Below are positions 56,832 through 64,000 of a DNA stretch of 64,000 nucleotides, in pieces (within the stretch, counting starts at the first letter, position 1; each line of letters starts with the position of its first letter). Made by a program: the position numbers and the translations under genes. Origin of the DNA: JBKQVT01 sp963804825 (GTDB lineage Bacteria > Planctomycetota > Planctomycetia > Pirellulales > Thermoguttaceae); contig CAWDRV010000002.1 in assembly GCA_963804825.1 (NCBI GenBank), forward strand, positions 124,001 to 188,000, in the 5' to 3' direction. Below the pieces are notes generated by a model. The model was not told the DNA's origin and ran no database searches. It worked only from the letters and a program-made list of their open reading frames with translations.

Positions 56832-58936
56832 ATGAAGCAGAACTGGGATGCCGCGAAGGCAAGTGAATGGGAAGGAGAGCTTGGGCAACTGGCTTACGCC
56901 ACCCGTCTGCTCGGCCGGGAGGAATCCGTCGGTCTCTACGGAGGCGGCAACGCGTCCCTCAAGCTGACGATGAAGAACCTCCTGGGCGAGGAGTATGAGT
57001 GTCTTTGCATCAACCACGGTCTGCAACCGCCGCAGACGATTGACATCCACGGCTTTACGCCGCTGCGCGGGAAACCGTTGGCGAGCTTGGTCCGCTTGGA
57101 CGCTTTGACCGCGGCCCAGTTGACCAACGAATTGGCCTGCAACCGGACGCTGGCCGATGCGCCGCCGCCGCCGTCGGACGCGGTCTTGCACGCCGTCCTG
57201 CCGTATCGATGCGTTTTCACGGCTCAACCCGATGCGGTGTTGGCCGTTGCCGACACCCCGGGCGGCCCCAGTCGCTTGCGCGAGATCTACGGCGAGCTGC
57301 TCTTGATCGTTCCCTATGCGCCCGCCGGTTTGGCATTGGCAAAAGCCTGTGCCGAAGTCTTGCGGAACAAGGCCACGGGCCAGGTCGCCGGAATCTTCAT
57401 GATGGGTCATGGCCTGGCGACTTTTGGCGACACCGTGCGGCTTGCTTACGAGCGCATGGTGGATCTCGTCACCCGTGCGGAGCAATACCTGGAGCGTCAC
57501 GATGCCTCGGCCATCGCGCCTCCAGAGGTCGCAGAAGCCGATCAGCCGCAGCGTCAAGACCTGGCCGCGCTGCGCAAGGCGGTTTCAGCGGTCGCCGGTT
57601 GTCCCCTGCTCCTCTCGGTTCAGGCCGATCCGGTGAGCCTCGGCTTTTGCCGTCGGCCCGATCTTCCCGCGCTGGTCCAACAGGGGCCGGCGGCCGCCGG
57701 ACATGCGGCCCTGACCAGACACCTTCCCATGATCGGCCGAAACGTGGAAGCCTACAGCGCGGCCTATGAACAGACTTTGAGCCAGCGGACCACTTGGAAA
57801 CGGTTGCCTAATCGCAATTCCGCCCCGCGGATCGTGCTCGATCCCCATTTCGGACTGTGTGCCTTGGGATGCACCGCCGGCCAAGCCCTCCTGGCCGGGA
57901 AGATCTATCGTCACACGATCGACATTATCCTGCGCGCCACCGCTTTGGAAAAATACCAATCCTTGCCGCCGGCGGATTTCCTCGAGGCCGAGTCCTGGGC
58001 CTACGCGACGGCCGTTTCGCGCAGCCCCGGCGAAGCGGCCCTCTTCGCCGGCGAAATCGCCTTGGTGACAGGCGGCGCATCGGGCATCGGCAAGGCTTGC
58101 GTCCAGTCGCTGCTGGCACGTGGCGCGGCCGTGGTTTCCCTCGACGTAAACCCCGCGGTCACGACCCTGTGGGATCGGCCGGATTACCTCGGCCTGCAGT
58201 GCGACCTCACCGACGAGACCGCGACTGTCCGCTCCTATGAAACGCTGGCCAGAAAGTTCGGCGGCCTGGATATGTTGGTGGTGAACGCCGGAATCTTCCC
58301 GGCGGGATGCCGAATCGAATCGCTGACGCTGGCAGAGTGGCAAAGGGTAATGCGCATCAACCTGGATTCCAACCTCGGGGTGATGCGAGAGGCTTATCCC
58401 TTGCTCAAGAATTCGCCTCGCGGCGGGCGGGTCCTGGTGAACGCCTCCAAGAACGTGCTTGCGCCAGCGCCGGGGCGGCAGCCTACTCCGCCTCCAAGGC
58501 CGCGGTGACCCAACTGGCCCGCGTGGCCGCCCTGGAATGGGGCAAGGACCATATCCGCGTCAACCAGATTCATCCGGACGCCATCTTCGACAGCGGGATC
58601 TGGACCGAGGAGGTGCTCAAGACGCGGGCGGCCCATTATGGATTGACCGTGCAACAATATAAGACCAGGAACGTGTTGGGCGTGGAATTGAACTGCCATT
58701 ACGTGGGCGAGTTGGTGGCCGAGATGCTCGGCCCGCGCTTCGAGAAGATCACCGGCGCGCAGATTCCGGTGGACGGCGGCAGCGACCGGGTCATTCGAGC
58801 ACTTCGCAAGGGGACAGTCCCATTTTCGTCGGACGAAAATTGGGACAGTCCCCCACTTATTGATTCGCCGGCCGCTTACTCTTTCTTCAGCGTCGCCATC
58901 ACGCGATCGGTGATGGCCTGGATCAGGGCCTCTTGA
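56832..58936 (+). CDS. Class II aldolase/short-chain dehydrogenase fusion (RhaD/YuxG type), frame break
   Basis: About 700 residues. The N-terminal aldolase domain begins GQLAYATRLLGREESVGLYG then GGNASLK. Where the family has the metal pair His-x-His (HTHPDA), this protein has FTAQPDAVLAV; the later HGLATFGDT His is kept. The C-terminal dehydrogenase has LVTGGASGIGKACVQSLLAR, VVNAGIF and, after a frame change near 58470, AAYSASKAAVTQLARVAALE with the catalytic YxxxK. Normal members combine rhamnulose-1-phosphate cleavage with lactaldehyde oxidation or reduction. ATG 56832 has GGAAG upstream. The last 25-30 residues run through a palindrome and into the opposing gene, so the native stop may be earlier. 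Confidence 0.85.
58810..58854. repeat. Palindrome between converging BMC arms
   Basis: GGGGACAGTCCCA-TTTTCGTC pairs with GACGAAAATTGGGACAGTCCCC, giving a stem of about 20 bases. It overlaps the end of the fusion reading frame and precedes the aldolase stop by about 20 bases. It may terminate both transcripts. Confidence 0.65.
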
Positions 58937-59742
58937 TCCGATGCCGTCGCCGTTGTGGCCGTTGTCGCCGTTGCGGTTTCGGACTCGCTCCCGTCGCGCT
59001 TGGGCGGCTGAAACGCCAGTTGTTGCACGCCCGTCTGCTGCCAGCTTGCGCGGAACACGTCGTTGGCGCAGACGTCGCAGTTCTTCATCTCGAATCGCGG
59101 ATCCTTGAAGCCCCACTTCTCCTTGAGGTCCAGCAGGGCATGGGCCTCGGGCTCGGTGAAATAGTTCACCCGGCCCAATCCCCGCGCCAGCATCAACATG
59201 CGGCAATAGGCGTCGAGGATTTCGGTCCACCAGTAGGCCTTTTCCACCGTTTCGCCGAAGCTGACCGTGCCGTGGTTCGCCAGGATGATGATGTTCGTCT
59301 TGTGGACGAACGGCCCAATGGTGTCGGCGAACTCCTGGCCGCCGGGAATCCCGTATTTCGCGATCGGCACCTCGCCCAGGAAGACCTCCACTTCCGGCAG
59401 CACGCACTGCGGGATAGGCTCGCGGGCGATGCCAAAGGCCGTCGCGTGCGGCGGATGGCAATGCAACACCGCCTTCATCTCCGGCCGCTCCTTCATGACC
59501 GCCAGGTGCAACATGATCTCGCTGGTCCGTTTTCGCCGGCCGCTGAGCTGCTTCCCTTCCATGTCGACGACGCACAAATCCTCGGGCTTCATGAAGCCCT
59601 TGCAGATCAGCGCCGGCGAGCAGACCACCTCGTTCTCGCCCACGCGACAACTGATGTTGCCGTCGTTGGCGGCGGCGAAACCCCGCTTGTACAACCGATC
59701 GCCGATATCGCAGATTTCCAGCTTGATCTTTTGAATGTTCAT
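58876..59742 (-). CDS. BMC-targeted class II aldolase with C-terminal encapsulation peptide
   Basis: A 288-residue zinc aldolase. AANDGNISCRVGENEVVCSP is the phosphate loop, AVLHCHPPHATAFGIA has the His pair, and IIILANHGTVSFGETVEKAY the third His. After the catalytic domain comes a Thr/Ala-rich linker (TATATTATTATAS) and an amphipathic helix, DQEALIQAITDRVMATLKKE. A flexible linker plus such a helix is the usual tag that recruits cargo to BMC shells. It would cleave fuculose- or rhamnulose-phosphate to dihydroxyacetone phosphate and lactaldehyde in the shell. ATG 59742 begins MNIQKIKLEI. Confidence 0.93.
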   Translation of the reverse strand: MNIQKIKLEICDIGDRLYKRGFAAANDGNISCRVGENEVVCSPALICKGFMKPEDLCVVDMEGKQLSGRRKRTSEIMLHLAVMKERPEMKAVLHCHPPHATAFGIAREPIPQCVLPEVEVFLGEVPIAKYGIPGGQEFADTIGPFVHKTNIIILANHGTVSFGETVEKAYWWTEILDAYCRMLMLARGLGRVNYFTEPEAHALLDLKEKWGFKDPRFEMKNCDVCANDVFRASWQQTGVQQLAFQPPKRDGSESETATATTATTATASDQEALIQAITDRVMATLKKE

Positions 59743-59763
59743 CATGTTCTTCCACCGCAAAAA

Positions 59764-60081
59764 TTATTTCAAGACTTCGGGCCATTTCAACGCGTCGGGC
59801 GACTCGATCACCAGGTTGTCGAGGATCGCCGCATTGTAGGCATCGACCGGCTTCTCCTGGGGATAGAACGGCATGGCGGCCTCGCGGCCTTCACTGATGG
59901 CGATGCGGCTGCCCAGTCCGGCGCCCAGCTCGTCGAACACGGCAATCTCCTCGCCCGGCTCGTCGGACCGCCCCACCAGGTTGTCCCACGTCAGCGGAAC
60001 CGTCAGTTTCCAACTCGCGCCGCTGATGCTCGGATGCCAACGGTTCAGGGTCACCGAGCCGATCACTTTGCCGATACGCAT
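59764..60081 (-). CDS. BMC pentameric shell protein (EutN/CcmL family), copy 1
   Basis: A 105-residue vertex protein starting MRIGKVIGSVTLNRWHPSIS, with the central VDELGAGLGS-like run (FDELGAGLGSRIAISEGREA) and AILDNLVIE near the end. This copy is slightly longer than the other two. Pentamers close the corners of the icosahedral shell. It lies between the unknown BMC protein and the aldolase on the minus arm. Confidence 0.92.
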   Translation of the reverse strand: MRIGKVIGSVTLNRWHPSISGASWKLTVPLTWDNLVGRSDEPGEEIAVFDELGAGLGSRIAISEGREAAMPFYPQEKPVDAYNAAILDNLVIESPDALKWPEVLK

Positions 60082-60138
60082 GTTCTTGTCCCCAACTGCC
60101 GGACGGATGGGCATTGCCCACCCAAAACTCCGTCTCCG

Positions 60139-60909
60139 CTACCCAAGCCGCTTATGAAAAACTTCCGGACACGGGCGGACCCCGCCGCGGCAAAACTCGC
60201 TCAGCATCTGCTTCCACTGGAACATCGTCCCGCTGTTCGGATCGAGCACCAGGACGTTGGCCCCGACCGCGGCCGTGGCAGCCGCCGCGGCGGACGCCTC
60301 AAAACCCGGCACCGCACGGACGCCCGGCCGCCGGTTCGCCAGGCACAGGCCGGCGGCCCAGTGCGGCGTCACCAGCACGCCCAGCGTACTCGCCTTCACC
60401 ACCTCGGCCGCCAGGCGGTCGGTCGCGGCGATCAGGCAATCCACGGCCTGCTGCTCCACGGCGACCCCGTCCCGGCCGAGGACATCGACCAAAGGCGCCG
60501 CATCGAATCCCTTGCCGTTGACGATCAGCACCAACCGCAATGCTCCCCCGGCGGCGCGTCGCGGCGGGACCTCCCGCGCCAGGATCACGTTCCTTCGCCG
60601 CAGCTCGTCGCGGACCGCCGGCGTGACGACCGCCTCGGGCGACACCACCAGGCGTCGCAATCCCGCCAACCGGCCGCTCACCTCGTTCATGGTGACCACC
60701 CGTGCATCGACGGTCAGTTCGCCGTCGTTGTCGCCATCGACGTTGCCATCGACGTTGCTGTCCGCAGCCGCCGCGGGCGACGGGTCAACGGGCAAAGGAA
60801 CAACAGTCGGCGGCGCGGGCTTCTCGGCCGCCGCAGGCTGCCGGGCAGCCGCCAACTCGGCGAGCACCTCGCGCACCAACCGTTCGATTTCCGTCGATCC
60901 CGTGGCCAT
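60139..60909 (-). CDS. BMC-associated protein with N-terminal targeting helix, function unknown
   Basis: A 256-residue protein. MATGSTEIERLVREVLAELA is an amphipathic helix like the targeting helix of the adjacent aldehyde dehydrogenase, followed by a Pro/Ala linker with an Asp-rich run (SNVDGNVDGDNDG). The body has VSGRLAGLRRLVVSPEAVVT with VRDELRRRNV, and a C-terminal half resembling a sugar isomerase (RpiB/LacAB) Rossmann-like fold (VGANVLVLDPNSGTMFQWKQ). No catalytic residues could be fixed. The ATG overlaps the stop of the pentamer gene upstream (TAATG). It is probably cargo of the compartment. Confidence 0.7.
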   Translation of the reverse strand: MATGSTEIERLVREVLAELAAARQPAAAEKPAPPTVVPLPVDPSPAAAADSNVDGNVDGDNDGELTVDARVVTMNEVSGRLAGLRRLVVSPEAVVTPAVRDELRRRNVILAREVPPRRAAGGALRLVLIVNGKGFDAAPLVDVLGRDGVAVEQQAVDCLIAATDRLAAEVVKASTLGVLVTPHWAAGLCLANRRPGVRAVPGFEASAAAAATAAVGANVLVLDPNSGTMFQWKQMLSEFCRGGVRPCPEVFHKRLG

Positions 60910-61166
60910 TAGTCACGAATTCCTAGCACCGCCCAGCGGGCCGGTGTGTTCTGGCTGTGAAGCAACTCTCGCGTTCCCTTGCCGTCGCTGGTGATGATCA
61001 CCTTGTCCGCTCGTCCCGCATCCAGGGTATCGACCACCAGGAGCGGATCGCCGTCGATGGTGCGGCCGTCGGCCTGCAACGGCAGGGCCAGCAGCAGCGT
61101 GGCGCCCTCCATGGACGGATGCTTGACGGTCGCAATCGCTCTTCCCACGATTCGGGCCAGTTGCAT
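60909..61166 (-). CDS. BMC pentameric shell protein (EutN/CcmL family), copy 2
   Basis: An 85-residue vertex protein: MQLARIVGRAIATVKHPSME then GATLLLALPLQADG, VVDTLDAGRADKVIITSDGK and a closing WAVLGIRD. Length and motifs are standard. The alternative ATG at 61172 adds two residues. The stop overlaps the next ATG by one base, showing translational coupling in the minus arm. Confidence 0.93.
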   Translation of the reverse strand: MQLARIVGRAIATVKHPSMEGATLLLALPLQADGRTIDGDPLLVVDTLDAGRADKVIITSDGKGTRELLHSQNTPARWAVLGIRD

Positions 61167-61172
61167 CGGCAT

Positions 61173-62607
61173 TCACTTTCCCAATATCCTCAAGTCGTCG
61201 ATCATCGAGCAGCGGCGTTGGCGGGTGAAGGTCAACGGCGTGGTCACTCCCTCGCCCGTCGGCGTGGCGATCGAGAACGACGCGTATCCCTCGCCGCCCA
61301 CGCCGAGCCCCGCCAGGCTCGACCCGTTCTTGACAAACAGCGTCGTGTCCATCGCCTTGCCCATCTTGGTCATGTTGTGGACGTTCGTCGAGTGGATAAT
61401 CGCGGTGTGGCGGAACCCGTGCTCGGCGCGCAGGGCCTTGGCGATGCCGTCGTCGATGTCGCGGCATCGCACGAACGGAAGGAAAGGCATCATCTGCTCG
61501 ACCGGCACGAAGGGGTTCGACTCGTCGGTCTCGCCGAACAGCAGCTCGACGCTGTCCGGCACGCTCTTTCCGATGCCCCGGGCCAGGACGGCCGCGTCCT
61601 TGCCGAGGAAGTCGCGGGCCGGGACCTCGTGCTTGTTCGCGCCTTCGCCGACGCTGGCGATGGCCACCTTGGTCAAGGCATCGACCTCGCGGGCGCTGAG
61701 CCGCGGCGCCGGCGCGGTCCATGGCCGCCAGCATCGCGTCGAACACCTGGCTGACGACGAACACTTCCTTCTCGGAGATGCACAGGAGGTTGTTGTCGTA
61801 GGCGGCGCCAAAGATGATGGCGCGGGCGGCGCGGTCCAAGTCGGCCGTCTCATCGACGACGACGGGCGGGTTGCCCGGCCCGGCCACGATCGCCCGCTTC
61901 GCCTGCCGCATGGCTGCCCGGGCCACCGCCGGACCGCCGGTCACGCACAACAGCGCCACGCCGGGGTGCTTGAAGATCGCCTCGGCCGTCTCCAGCGTGG
62001 GCTCGGTGATGACGCAGATCAGGTTGTCGATTCCCAGGTCGTTGGAGATCGCCTCGTTGAAGCGGCGGACGCCCTCGGCCGCCACCCGCCGCCCGCCGGG
62101 ATGCGGATTGAACACCACCGTGTTGCCCGCGGCGATCATGCTGATGGCGTTGCCGGTGATGGTCGGCAGCGAGTGGGTCACGGGCGTGACGGCGCCGATC
62201 ACGCCGAAGGGGGCATGTTCGATCACGGTCAGGCCGTGGTCCCCGCTGAAAACCTCGCTGGCGAGAAACTCGACGCCGAGGGCCAGTTGGCCCAGCGTCT
62301 TCAGCTTCTCGATCTTGTGATCCAGCCGGCCGATCCTGGTTTCCTCCATCTCCATCGTTCCCAACTCGACGCACTGGTCGATGGCGATGCGGCGGATGTG
62401 CGCGATGATGCGGCGGCGGTCCTCCAGGGTCATGGCCGACAGGCGGTCGAAGGCCTCGCCGGCCGCGGCCACCGCCGCATCGACCGACGTGAACAGCCCG
62501 AAACGGCCTTGCCGACCGTTGGAACCGGCGACCGAACCGCCGCCGGGCCCAAGCCGGGCCAGCACCTGTTGAACGACGTTGCGAACCAGGGTTTCGTCGA
62601 TTTGCAT
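61173..62607 (-). CDS. BMC-targeted CoA-acylating aldehyde dehydrogenase (PduP/EutE-like), frame break
   Basis: About 477 residues. The N-terminal helix MQIDETLVRNVVQQVLARLG and a Gly/Ser linker are the PduP-type targeting tag. The dehydrogenase body shows HAPFGVIGAVTPVTHSLPTI, GNTVVFNPHPGGRRVA, LLCVTGGPAVARAAM and the active-site Cys in DNNLLCISEKEVFVV. After a frame change near 61725 it continues AREVDALTKVAIASVGEGAN, GFRHTAIIHSTNVHNMTKMG and GYASFSIATPTGEGVTTPLT. It would oxidise lactaldehyde to lactyl-CoA in the shell with CoA and NAD recycling. Confidence 0.92.
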
Positions 62608-62615
62608 GGCGGGAT

Positions 62616-62932
62616 TCACTTGTTGGCTTTCTTCTCGTAGACACAATCGTGGTCAACGTGAACGGTGTCGACAATGCCGATGATCACGGTGTCCACGGGC
62701 AGGTTCTTGGTTTCCGGGGTCAGCCGGCGCTGGACCCCTGCGTAATCAACACCATTTCGCCCTCGCCGGCGCCCACCGTATCGACGGCCACCAACGAGCG
62801 GCCGGTCGAAACCAGCGCGTTGCGCGTCTTCGCGTCGAGCCGGTAAGGTTCCACCACCAGCAGCTTCCGTCCGACCATCGAGTCGATCTTCTGCGTGGCA
62901 ACCATCGAGCCGGTGACTTTCGCGATAAACAT
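62616..62932 (-). CDS. BMC pentameric shell protein (EutN/CcmL family), copy 3, frame break
   Basis: A vertex protein starting MFIAKVTGSMVATQKIDSMV then GRKLLVVEPYRLD, VAVDTVGAGEGEMVLITQGS. The frame changes near 62735; corrected, it continues RLTPETKNLPVDTVIIGIVD and HVDHDCVYEKKANK, giving 105 residues as expected. Uncorrected, it stops after SSAG and lacks the last strand. It lies directly between acetate kinase and the aldehyde dehydrogenase. Confidence 0.9.
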
Positions 62933-62935
62933 GGT

Positions 62936-64000
62936 TCATTCGCCTTTCAGCAATTGTGCGGCCTGCCGGGCGACGACCAACTCCTCGTTGGTCGGCGTCA
63001 CCCAAATCTGCGTGCGGCCCTCCGGCGCGCTGATCCGCGCTTCGCCCTGCGCGGGCGTTGGCGCCGGCGTCCAGCACGATGCCCAGTTCCTCCAGGTCGC
63101 GGCACACGGCCGCGCGGAGCGTGGGCCGGTTCTCGCCGATGCCGCCGGTGAAAACAATCGCGTCGGCGCCGCCAAGCTCGACCAGGTACGCCCCCAGGTA
63201 GTGCCGCACGGCGGCCGTGTACACGTCCAGCGCCAATTGCGACCGGGCATCGCCGGCCGCGGCCGCCTGTTCGATGTCGCGGAAGTCGGCGCTCCGGCCG
63301 CTCAGCCCGAGCAGACCGCTCCGGTTGGCCAGGGTGTCGAGCACCTCGGCCAGCGACTTGCCCGTCTGCTTCATCACCAGCGGAATGGCGAAGGGGTCGA
63401 AATCGCCGCTGCGGTTGTTCTGGGGCAGGCCGCTTTGCGGGCTCATGCCCATGCTGGCGGCGACGCTGCATCCGTTGCGGATGGCGCACAGCGAGCTGGA
63501 TCCGCCCAGGTGACAGGAGATGATCCGCAGGTCCCCTCGGCCGAGCAACTCGGCCATGCGCTGGGCGATGTAGCGATGGCTGGCGCCGTGGAAGCCCCAG
63601 CGGCGCACCAATCCCTTTTCCGCCCATTCGTAAGGCGCCGCGTAGTAGCGGTTGCGGTCGGGGATCGTGGCGTGGAAATCGGTCTCGAAGGCCGCGACCA
63701 GCGGGATTTGCGGCATCTTCTCGGCCAACAGCCGCATGACCCGGATATAGGGCCCGTTGTGGGCCGGGGCCACGTCGAGCACCTCCTCCATGGCCGCCAG
63801 CACCTCGGGCGTGACGCGGCGGACGCCGCTCAGCCGGCCGCCGTGGACCGTCTTCAACGCGATCGCCGCCACTTCGGCCGCGTCGCCCAGGCAGCCCGAC
63901 GCCGGGTCCGTCAGCTGCGCCAGACAATGACGCACCGCCTCCGCGTGATCGGCGGCGCGGAGCATCCGCTCCTCGGAGCGCGAACCGATCTGGACCGTCG
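62936..64000 (-). CDS. ackA: Acetate kinase family, 5' end outside window, frame break
   Basis: About 355 residues visible. Family motifs: VHGGRLSGVRRVTPEVLAAM, AHNGPYIRVMRLLAEKMPQI, VAAFETDFHATIPDRNRYYA, RRWGFHGASHRYIAQRMAEL, ISCHLGGSSSLCAIRNG, SMGMSPQSGLPQNNRSGDFD and DAIVFTGGIGENRPTLRAAV. The frame changes near 63050 before the end (QIWVTPTNEELVVARQAA). In this setting it would convert lactyl or acetyl phosphate to acid plus ATP. The N-terminal part and the start lie beyond 64 kb. Confidence 0.93.

Overview
The window looks like a chromosomal segment of a GC-rich planctomycete, probably of the Pirellulales type. This is inferred from family content, not from a marker gene. The evidence is a PEP-CTERM exported protein, a large extracellular protein with the planctomycete N-terminal LEALEPRCLLA-type signal, a Lys/Ala-rich micro-protein, a 2Fe-2S/ASKHA corrinoid-activator-like protein, and a sugar-degrading bacterial microcompartment (BMC) locus with three pentamer-type shell proteins. 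No rRNA or tRNA gene was recognised.

Layout. 1-6.4 kb: tail of a zinc-ribbon protein, a PEP-CTERM protein, gmd with a membrane protein, and a histidine kinase with a double-receiver regulator. 6.7-12.1 kb: a tripartite MFS pump (TolC-like lipoprotein, EmrB, EmrA) with its TetR. 12.4-17.6 kb: rnc, a 36-residue Lys/Ala-rich protein, about 1.3 kb of unexplained sequence, a DegP-like protease, and cysE behind a putative Cys-rich leader peptide. 17.7-26.8 kb: a second TetR, an RND adaptor lipoprotein and two tandem RND pumps. 27-41.8 kb: exported proteins, a RACo-like activator with an overlapping LysR regulator, a cyclophilin/RTX protein, mscL, a short alpha-2-macroglobulin-like protein and a LysM protein. 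42-54.5 kb: rsmH and mraZ with an MraZ box array, glycosyltransferase, queA, Nudix, A-type Fe-S carrier, a second HtrA, thiL, an IS200-like element, tsaE and an exported Cys-rich protein. 54.5-64 kb: the BMC locus.

The BMC locus has two converging arms. The plus arm starts from a good sigma-70-like promoter and carries a small Cys protein, a DhnA/LsrF-type aldolase, a class II aldolase and an aldolase/short-chain dehydrogenase fusion. The minus arm carries acetate kinase, three EutN/CcmL pentamers, a CoA-acylating aldehyde dehydrogenase with an N-terminal targeting helix, a protein of unknown function with a similar helix, and a class II aldolase with a C-terminal targeting helix. By analogy with the described planctomycete/verrucomicrobial fucose-rhamnose compartments, the aldolase would release lactaldehyde in the shell, the dehydrogenase would make lactyl-CoA, and acetate kinase would recover ATP. 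Hexamer shell proteins and PduL are not in the window and may lie beyond 64 kb.

A caution for the whole window: more than twenty otherwise conserved genes carry one or more frame breaks. In those resolved by eye, removing one extra base (often in a two- to four-base run) restores the family sequence. This points to indel errors in the assembly more than to mass pseudogenisation. Such genes are given here as single entries spanning all fragments, with approximate break points. Several hairpin repeats and two ~130-bp nested palindromes lie between genes.
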